Source of the DNA: JADJQU01 sp035490315
Lineage (GTDB): Bacteria; Planctomycetota; UBA1135; GCA-002686595
Reading direction: 5' to 3'
Length of the DNA stretch: 11,419 bases
Assembly: GCA_035490315.1 (NCBI GenBank)
Contig: DATHET010000263.1
Span: forward strand, 1 to 11,419
The translations under genes and the position numbers were made by a program. Shown here piece after piece: positions 6,446-11,419 of the stretch; position 1 is the stretch's first letter, and every line of letters starts with the position of its first letter. A model generated the notes under the pieces. The model had not been told where the DNA came from. It ran no database searches and saw only the letters and a program-made list of their open reading frames with translations.

Positions 6446-6460
6446 GCAACTGGAGGCCCG
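6446..6460 (-). promoter_or_regulatory. Weak sigma-54-like promoter candidate upstream of hpf
   Basis: On the minus strand CGGGCCTCCAGTTGC has GG at 6458-6459 and GC at 6446-6447 separated by the required ten bases, and the -12 element TTGC is complete. The -24 half is poor compared with TGGCAC. It lies just after the truA stop and about 210 bases before hpf. Its appeal is the location in an rpoN cluster; by sequence alone it may be chance. Confidence 0.2.
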
Positions 6461-6468
6461 AAAAAGAT

Positions 6469-7242
6469 TCAGGGCAGACTGCGCTCGCGCGCCGCGAAGG
6501 GACGCACGGGATAGCGCACGGAAACCAGGTACAATCCTTCCGGCGGCGCGGTCGGCCCCGCCTCGCGTCGATCGGTGCTTTTCAGGATTCGCGCGACGTC
6601 CTCCGCGGACAACGCGTGCTTGCCGGCTTCGATCAATGTCCCCGCGATCGTACGCACCATGTTGTAGAGGAAGCCGTCGCCTTCGACGACGAACGCGAAG
6701 CGCTCGCGCCGCGCGATGAAGTGCAGCGAGCGCAGCGTGCGCACATTGGTCGAGCGCGGGCTGCCCGAGCTCGCGAAGGCGCCGAAGTCGTGCTTGCCGA
6801 TCAAGTGTCTCGACGCCGCGCGCATCGCGTCGATGTCGAGCGTCTGCGGAACCCAGTGCGCCAGCTTCTCGGCGAAGGGCGGCCGGAAGCGCGCCGTGGA
6901 GACCAGGTACATGTAGCGCTTCCCGATCGCGGAAAAACGCGCGTGAAAATCATCGGGCGCGGTCTCCAGGCGGCGGATCGTCGCGCCTTCGCACAGGTAG
7001 AAATTGAGCGCGTGGCGCAGGCGGTCGTCGTCCAGCCGCGTGTCGATGAAAAAGTGCGCGACCTGTCCGAGCGCGTGCACGCCGCTGTCGGTGCGGCCCG
7101 CGCCGTGGACCGTGATCCGATTCCCGGTCAAGGCGCACAGGGCGTCCTCGACGCCTTCCTGCACGGAATAGAAGCCCTCCTGGCGCTGCCAGCCGTAGAA
7201 CTTCGAGCCGTCGTAGGAGATGAGCGCGCGGACATTGCGCAT
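6469..7242 (-). CDS. truA: tRNA pseudouridine(38-40) synthase TruA
   Basis: The protein has 257 residues, the usual length. TruA converts uridines 38-40 in the anticodon arm of many tRNAs to pseudouridine. The N-terminus (RALISYDGSKFYGWQRQ) and the catalytic motif GAGRTDSGVHA (residues 47-57) are intact, with Asp52 as the expected nucleophile. The C-terminal motif GDGFLYNMVRTIAGTLIEAG is also present. The start ATG at 7242 places the family N-terminus exactly; no clear Shine-Dalgarno sequence precedes it. The frame stays open upstream through rpoN, but that portion is out-of-frame rpoN sequence. It lies 122 bases after rpoN and 231 bases before hpf, an unusual insertion in an otherwise familiar rpoN-hpf-ptsN order. 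Confidence 0.95.
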   Translation of the reverse strand: MRNVRALISYDGSKFYGWQRQEGFYSVQEGVEDALCALTGNRITVHGAGRTDSGVHALGQVAHFFIDTRLDDDRLRHALNFYLCEGATIRRLETAPDDFHARFSAIGKRYMYLVSTARFRPPFAEKLAHWVPQTLDIDAMRAASRHLIGKHDFGAFASSGSPRSTNVRTLRSLHFIARRERFAFVVEGDGFLYNMVRTIAGTLIEAGKHALSAEDVARILKSTDRREAGPTAPPEGLYLVSVRYPVRPFAARERSLP

Positions 7243-7260
7243 CCCGCGAGGGTAGCAGGC

Positions 7261-7314
7261 GCCGGCGCTCGCCGCGCGAAAGCGTGGGTGCCGGATGCGA
7301 AGGGCCGGCGCTCG
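7261..7314. repeat. Pair of 11-bp direct repeats in the rpoN-truA gap
   Basis: GCCGGCGCTCG occurs at 7261-7271 and again at 7304-7314 on the plus strand, 43 bases apart. The same 122-base gap also contains the perfect palindrome CTGGCGCCAG at 7342-7351, shortly after the rpoN stop. The repeats may be protein-binding sites or simply GC-rich coincidence. No terminator U-run is visible. Confidence 0.3.
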
Positions 7315-7364
7315 TCGAAAGCGATCAGGTCGCTGAAGCCGCTGGCGCCAGGGCGCGCTCCCGA

Positions 7365-8723
7365 TCAGGCGTAGCGACGGCGGCGGTAGGAGCTCGGGAT
7401 GTCGAGCTCCTGGCGATACTTCGCCACGGTGCGGCGCGCGAGCTCGAAGCCGCGCTGGCGCATGGAGATCACGACCTCGTCGTCGGACAGGGGCGCCGCG
7501 GGGTCCTCGCTCGCGAACACGTTGCGCACCAGGTCGCGCACGTCCTCGCGCGCGCGCTCCTCGCCGCCGGATGCGCCTTGGAAGAAATGCCGCAGGGACA
7601 GGATGCCCCAGGGTGTCTGGGCGTGCTTGCCGGCGACGGCGCGGCTGACGGTCGAGACGTGGATCCCGAGCTCGTCGGCCAGGTCTTTCATGCGCAGCGG
7701 CGCGAGATGGCCGGGGCCGTGCTCGAGGAAGTCGCGCTGGTGCTCGAAGAGCCGCGCGCCGATGCGGCCGAGGGTGTGGCGGCGCATTTCCAGGGCCTCG
7801 ACGACCGAGCGCGCGCGCTCGAGCTTTTCGCGCAGATAGCGGCGCACCGCCGGCGCGCTCGCGCGGTCCTTGGCCATGGTCTCCACCGACGGATCGATCG
7901 ATACGACCGGAGTGCACTGGCCGCTGAGCGTGACTTCGAAGCGCGTTCCGACGCGCTCGACCGCCATGTCGGGCTCGATCACGGGCGAGAGGTCGCCGGA
8001 GAGCTCGGCCGCGGGCCTGGGATTCAAGCCGCGCAGGCGCTCGAGCAGTCTTTCGAGCTCGGGCACGTCGACGCCGATCGCGCGCGCGACGGCCGGCAAT
8101 TTGTTTCGCGAGAGATCGACCAGATGCTCGCCGAGCAGGCGCGCGAGCAGCGGCCGATCGGGATCGTCGTCGTCGATCTGGTAGAGCATGGCCTCGAGCG
8201 GGCCGCGCGCTCCCAGGCCGCGCGGCTCGAGGGTTCGAAGCCGCTCCAGGGCGCGCGCGAGTTCCGCCGCTCCGCCTTCGAGCTCGCGGTCGCTGGCTTC
8301 CGCCAGGAGCTGCTCGTCGCTCGGCGCGAGCCAGCCGTTCTCGTCCAACGACTCGAGCAGGAGGCGCAGCCAGCCGTGGGCGCGCGGACCGAGATCGAGC
8401 ACGGCGAGGTTTTCTTCCAGGCGCTCGGCCAGGCTCTGACCGCGGCCAGGCTGGCTCTCGAGGAAAGCCGAGTAGCGATCGGAGTCGGCCCGGGTTCCGC
8501 GCGGGCCCGCGGTTCGCGCCGCGCTTCCATCGGAGGAAAATCCGCGCTCCGCCGGACCATCGAGGGTCAGGGCCTCGTTGTCGCTGACCGCGTCGCTGAC
8601 CCAGGCCTCCAGGTCCTGGCTCGACAGCTGCAACACCTCGATCGCCTGCAGCATGCGCGGCAAAAGCTGCATGTGCTGACCGAGCGACTGCTGCATCGAC
8701 GTCCCCAGACCGAATTTCGCCAT
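7365..8723 (-). CDS. rpoN: RNA polymerase sigma-54 factor RpoN
   Basis: With the ATG at 8723 the protein has 452 residues, slightly short for the family (about 430-500). Sigma-54 directs polymerase to -24/-12 promoters and needs an AAA+ activator to open them. Region I is visible at the N-terminus (SLGQHMQLLPRMLQAIEVLQ). The core-binding domain follows, then the helix-turn-helix with HVSTVSRAVAGKHAQTPWGI. The RpoN box ARRTVAKYRQ lies at residues 429-438 and the end is IPSSYRRRRYA, all diagnostic. The ATG is chosen because AGG lies close upstream and MAKFGLG fits the family; a TTG at 8750 would add nine residues without a ribosome binding site. It follows recR after 92 bases and precedes truA. 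No sigma-54 activator gene is in the window. Confidence 0.96.
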   Translation of the reverse strand: MAKFGLGTSMQQSLGQHMQLLPRMLQAIEVLQLSSQDLEAWVSDAVSDNEALTLDGPAERGFSSDGSAARTAGPRGTRADSDRYSAFLESQPGRGQSLAERLEENLAVLDLGPRAHGWLRLLLESLDENGWLAPSDEQLLAEASDRELEGGAAELARALERLRTLEPRGLGARGPLEAMLYQIDDDDPDRPLLARLLGEHLVDLSRNKLPAVARAIGVDVPELERLLERLRGLNPRPAAELSGDLSPVIEPDMAVERVGTRFEVTLSGQCTPVVSIDPSVETMAKDRASAPAVRRYLREKLERARSVVEALEMRRHTLGRIGARLFEHQRDFLEHGPGHLAPLRMKDLADELGIHVSTVSRAVAGKHAQTPWGILSLRHFFQGASGGEERAREDVRDLVRNVFASEDPAAPLSDDEVVISMRQRGFELARRTVAKYRQELDIPSSYRRRRYA

Positions 8724-8738
8724 CGTCCTGCCTATCGG

Positions 8739-8775
8739 CCGGAATTCCAACGGGGTTTAGGTACCCGGTATTCCA
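8739..8775. repeat. Near-identical 11-bp direct repeats upstream of rpoN
   Basis: CCGGAATTCCA (8739-8749) and CCGGTATTCCA (8765-8775) differ at one base and start 26 bases apart, about two and a half helical turns. Each contains a partly palindromic GGAATTCC-like core. They sit 16-52 bases upstream of the rpoN ATG, in the 92-base gap after recR. Tandem operator half-sites for a regulator of rpoN are possible. No clear -35/-10 pair was found around them. Confidence 0.4.
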
Positions 8776-8815
8776 CCGCCATCCTGAACCTGCGCGATAC
8801 CTGGACGCGGGCGAC

Positions 8816-9448
8816 TCAGGCCTGCGGCGGCTTGAGTCGCAGCGTGCGCCGCTGCTCCAACGCGTCCTCGAGCACTCCGCGGTGCAGGTACTCGATCGCG
8901 CTCCCCGCGGGCAGACCGCGAGCGAGGCGCGTCACGCGCGGCGGCGCGATTCCATCGGTCTTTGCCGCGCGCTCCAGGGTCTCGAGCACCAGGAGGGCGG
9001 TCGCTTCACCCTCGGCGTCAGGATCGGTGGCCAGGATCACTTCCGTGGGCCGCTCGCGCTGCACGCGGCGCGCGAGGGCGTCGACCGACAGCTGAGCTTC
9101 CTCGGTGCCCTCGGCGGGATTGAGCGAGCCCATGAGCACGTGGTAGCGGCCCTTGTAGACGCTGGCGCGCTCGAGGGCTTCGACGTCGCGCGGCTCCTCG
9201 ACGACGCAGATCAGCTTCGTGTCGCGCTCGCTGTCGCTGCAGATGCGGCAAGGATCTTTTTCCGCGACGTTGAAGCACACCGAGCAGATCTTCGTCGCCG
9301 CGATCGCCTGCTCGATCGCCGGCGCGAGCAGCCGCGCCTTGGGATCACGCAACACGTGGAAGGCGAGCCGCTCCGCCGTGCGCCGCCCGACGCCGGGGAA
9401 GCGCTCGAACGCGTCGACCAGCTGCTCCAGGGACTTGGGGTAGGCCAC
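8816..9448 (-). CDS. recR: Recombination mediator protein RecR
   Basis: The protein has 210 residues, typical of RecR (about 200). RecR acts with RecO and RecF to load RecA on gapped DNA. The N-terminal helix-hairpin-helix is visible (FERFPGVGRRTAERLAFHVL). The four zinc ligands are Cys55, Cys58, Cys67 and Cys70 (CSVC ... CRIC). The Toprim domain starts at residue 79 with ICVVEEPRDVEALE and includes ATDPDAEGEATALL. The C-terminal Walker-B-like LARGLPAGSAIEYL segment is typical. The start is GTG at 9448, with GGGG five bases upstream. It follows ebfC after 12 bases, in the conserved dnaX-ebfC-recR order, and is probably in the same transcript. Confidence 0.96.
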   Translation of the reverse strand: MAYPKSLEQLVDAFERFPGVGRRTAERLAFHVLRDPKARLLAPAIEQAIAATKICSVCFNVAEKDPCRICSDSERDTKLICVVEEPRDVEALERASVYKGRYHVLMGSLNPAEGTEEAQLSVDALARRVQRERPTEVILATDPDAEGEATALLVLETLERAAKTDGIAPPRVTRLARGLPAGSAIEYLHRGVLEDALEQRRTLRLKPPQA

Positions 9449-9460
9449 GCTCGCCCCGGA

Positions 9461-9784
9461 TCAGAAGAGCCCGGGCAGATTCATGCCGCCGGTCACCTTG
9501 GCCAGGCTTTCCTCGGCGAGCCGCGTGGCCTTGCCGATGCCGTCGCGCAGCGCGGCGAGCACCAGGTCCTCCAGGAGCTTCTTGTCGCCGTCCTTGATCA
9601 CCTCGGGCGCGATCTCGATTTTCGTCACCTGGCGATCGCCGCTGACCCAGACCTTGACCACGCCGCCGCCGGCGCTGCCTTCGAGGGTCTTGGCGCGCAG
9701 CTCGCCTCGCACGCGATCGAGCTCGCGCTGCATTTCCTGCGCCTGCTTGAGCAGGCTGCCCATTTCTCCGAACGATCCGCTCAT
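9461..9784 (-). CDS. ebfC: YbaB/EbfC family nucleoid-associated protein
   Basis: The protein has 107 residues, the standard YbaB length. These small proteins bind DNA as dimers and help shape the nucleoid. The N-terminal helix MGSLLKQAQEMQRELDRVR, the strand region with GSAGGGVVKVWVSGDRQVTK, the IAPEVIKDGDKKLLEDLVLA segment and the glycine-containing end (MNLPGLF) all fit the family. The ATG overlaps the dnaX stop as ATGA (9781-9784), with GAGGA six bases upstream, so translation is probably coupled to dnaX. The longer open frame upstream of this ATG is out-of-frame dnaX sequence. Confidence 0.95.
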   Translation of the reverse strand: MSGSFGEMGSLLKQAQEMQRELDRVRGELRAKTLEGSAGGGVVKVWVSGDRQVTKIEIAPEVIKDGDKKLLEDLVLAALRDGIGKATRLAEESLAKVTGGMNLPGLF

Positions 9785-11419
9785 GTCTTGTCCTCGATCT
9801 TGCCGTCGAACATCTGGGCCACGGAACGCGTGAATGCATCCTTCTCGCCCGACTGGCGTTGCGCGACGTCCTCGAACACCACCGCCACCGGCCTGCCGAG
9901 CACGGCCTGGAAGGCCTGCGCGCAACGTTGATTCACGCCCGCGGCGGCGAGGCTGGCGCGCTCGTCGGGGCGCAGCTCCTTGAGCTGGACGTGCACGCGC
10001 TCCGCGTCGATGTCGACCAGCATGCCGCGGCGCGCGAGCAGGGCGCCGAGCGCGGCGTCCGCGGCGGCGATGCGCGCGACGAAGGCGTCCCAGGTGGGCT
10101 TGTGTCCGATCGCGCCGCGCGCGGCGGAGCTGCCGGTCGTGTACGGAGCGGGAGGCGGCGTGGGCCGCAGCACCTGCGGGCGCAGCGCGGGCGAGCTCGG
10201 TGCCTCGCTGGCGGCGCGCGCGGGCGCCGGCGCTGCTTCGGGTTTCGCGGGCTCGCGAGCAGGCGCGCGCGCAGGCGGCGCGCCGAGCTTCTGCTCCAGG
10301 GCCGCGAGCCGCGCCACGAGCACCGACAGCGGCAGGCTCTTCTCGTCGCGGCACAGCTCGAGCAGCGCGAGCTCGAGCACGGTTCGCGCGAGGCTCGGAG
10401 CATCCTCCATGCGCTCGCGCGCGGCCAGGAGATCCTCCATCCACAGTTGCAGGCGCTGCGAGCCCAGGGCCTTGCCGATGCGCGTCAGCCGCTCGCGATC
10501 GCCGGAAAAATCCGAAGTGAGCGCGGAGTCGTCCTTGCAGATCGCGATCAAGAGCGCGCCGCGCAATTCGCGCAGCAGTCCGTCGACCCACTCGCCCTCG
10601 CCGCCCTCCGCGGGGCCGAGCAGCTCGAGCGAGCGCGCTTCGTCGTGGGCGAGCAGCGCATCGAGCAGCTCCGCGACCTTGGCGCCGGAGCTCGCTCCCG
10701 CGAGGCGCGCGACATCCTCGAGCGTCGGCTCGTTGCCGACCAGCGCGAGCAGCTGGTCGGTGACCGAGAGGGCGTCGCGCATCGAGCCGTGCGCGAGTCG
10801 CGCGAGGCCCGCGCCGACTCCGGGAGCTGCTTTCACGCTCTCCAGGCCGAAGATGTGCGTCAAGCGCTCCGCGATCTCGGACTCGTTGAACAGCGAGAGG
10901 CGCAGGACCTGACAGCGCGAGAGGATCGTGTCAGGAACCTTGTTGATCTCGGTGGTCGCGAACAGGAATTTGACGTGCGGCGGCGGCTCCTCGAGCGTCT
11001 TCAAGAGCGCGTTGAACGCGCCCCTCGAGAGCATGTGCACTTCGTCGATGATGAAGACCTTGAAGCGCGCGCGCATCGGCGTGTAGGCCGCGTGCTCGCG
11101 CAGATCGCGGATGTTCTCGACGCCGGTGTTCGAGGCCGCGTCGATCTCGACCACGTCGACGTCGCTGCCGGAATCGACGGCCAGGCAGCGCTCGCACACG
11201 CCGCAGGGATCGGGAGCGGGGCCTTTCTCGCAGTTGAGCGCCTTGGCGAAGATGCGCGCGATCGTGGTCTTGCCCGTGCCGCGCGGACCCGTGAACAGGT
11301 AGGCGTGCCCGACTCTTCCCTCGCGGATCGCGCCCTGCAGCGTGCTGGTGATCAGCTCCTGCCCCGCGACCTCGGCGAAGGTGCGCGGGCGGTACTTGCG
11401 GGCGAGAACCAGGTAGGAC
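9781..11419 (-). CDS. dnaX: DNA polymerase III subunit gamma/tau (5' end just outside window)
   Basis: This is the clamp-loader ATPase that loads the sliding clamp onto DNA. The first complete codons read SYLVLARKYRPRTF, the usual residues 2-15. The last base in the window is G, consistent with the third base of ATG, so only two bases seem to be missing; the full protein would be 546 residues. With that numbering, Walker A GPRGTGKT is at 45-52, the zinc cysteines are 64, 73, 76 and 79, the Walker B VFIIDEVHML is at 122-131, and the TTEINKVPDTILSRC motif is at 156-170. An Ala/Pro-rich linker follows the collar domain. A C-terminal domain starts near WDAFVARIAAADAALGALL and ends QMFDGKIEDKT. 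No A-rich slippery site for a gamma form is seen. The stop overlaps ebfC. Confidence 0.96.
   Translation of the reverse strand, partial: SYLVLARKYRPRTFAEVAGQELITSTLQGAIREGRVGHAYLFTGPRGTGKTTIARIFAKALNCEKGPAPDPCGVCERCLAVDSGSDVDVVEIDAASNTGVENIRDLREHAAYTPMRARFKVFIIDEVHMLSRGAFNALLKTLEEPPPHVKFLFATTEINKVPDTILSRCQVLRLSLFNESEIAERLTHIFGLESVKAAPGVGAGLARLAHGSMRDALSVTDQLLALVGNEPTLEDVARLAGASSGAKVAELLDALLAHDEARSLELLGPAEGGEGEWVDGLLRELRGALLIAICKDDSALTSDFSGDRERLTRIGKALGSQRLQLWMEDLLAARERMEDAPSLARTVLELALLELCRDEKSLPLSVLVARLAALEQKLGAPPARAPAREPAKPEAAPAPARAASEAPSSPALRPQVLRPTPPPAPYTTGSSAARGAIGHKPTWDAFVARIAAADAALGALLARRGMLVDIDAERVHVQLKELRPDERASLAAAGVNQRCAQAFQAVLGRPVAVVFEDVAQRQSGEKDAFTRSVAQMFDGKIEDKT

Noticed and set aside
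6238..6468. tRNA or other RNA gene in the largest gap
   Set aside because: No T-loop consensus, CCA end or cloverleaf spacing was found on either strand.
9781..11419. Programmed frameshift producing a short gamma form of DnaX
   Set aside because: There is no A-run of the AAAAAAG type. The only homopolymer is a five-T run near residue 304, not in the region where known gamma/tau sites lie, and without an obvious stimulatory element.
1..11419. CRISPR array, insertion sequence, prophage, toxin-antitoxin or defence genes
   Set aside because: No regularly spaced repeats, transposase, integrase or known defence domains were seen; all identified genes are core functions.

Overview
The window is a GC-rich bacterial chromosome segment (rough impression 65% G+C or more) in which every supported gene lies on the minus strand, so transcription runs from position 11419 towards position 1. 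A secretin with a signal peptide and the PilM/PilN/PilO inner-membrane proteins point to a diderm bacterium with type IV pili. Gene order and protein features (PilO fused to a PilP-like tail, RpoN next to RecR) would suit a Planctomycetota or similar deep-branching diderm, but the phylum cannot be fixed from this sequence alone.

In transcription order, the first block is a DNA replication and repair cluster. dnaX (clamp-loader subunit, missing apparently only two bases of its start codon at the window edge) overlaps ebfC (YbaB nucleoid protein) by four bases, and recR follows after 12 bases. This is the widespread dnaX-ebfC-recR arrangement. The second block is a sigma-54 and nitrogen-PTS cluster: rpoN, then truA (tRNA pseudouridine synthase), hpf (short ribosome hibernation factor), ptsN (EIIA-Ntr-like) and a small HPr. 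It resembles the proteobacterial rpoN-hpf-ptsN-rapZ-npr locus, with truA inserted and rapZ absent. The third block is the pilus alignment operon pilM-pilN-pilO(P)-pilQ. pilM, pilN and pilO are chained by ATGA overlaps, and the secretin gene runs off the window at position 1.

The non-coding DNA is short but structured. A 92-bp element between hpf and ptsN has near-perfect 21-bp inverted arms and looks like a dispersed repeat. The leader of pilM can fold into a compound hairpin, with a second small hairpin covering the pilM Shine-Dalgarno sequence. Two strong abutting hairpins and a weak sigma-54-like site lie upstream of hpf. Two near-identical 11-bp direct repeats lie upstream of rpoN. No gap without a gene exceeds 300 bases; the longest is 6238-6468.

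No defence system, CRISPR array, insertion sequence, phage gene or RNA gene was found. The content is core genome. The points worth a second look are the inverted-repeat element, the PilO-PilP fusion, the duplicated secretin N-domain, and the possible RNA-level control of the pil operon.
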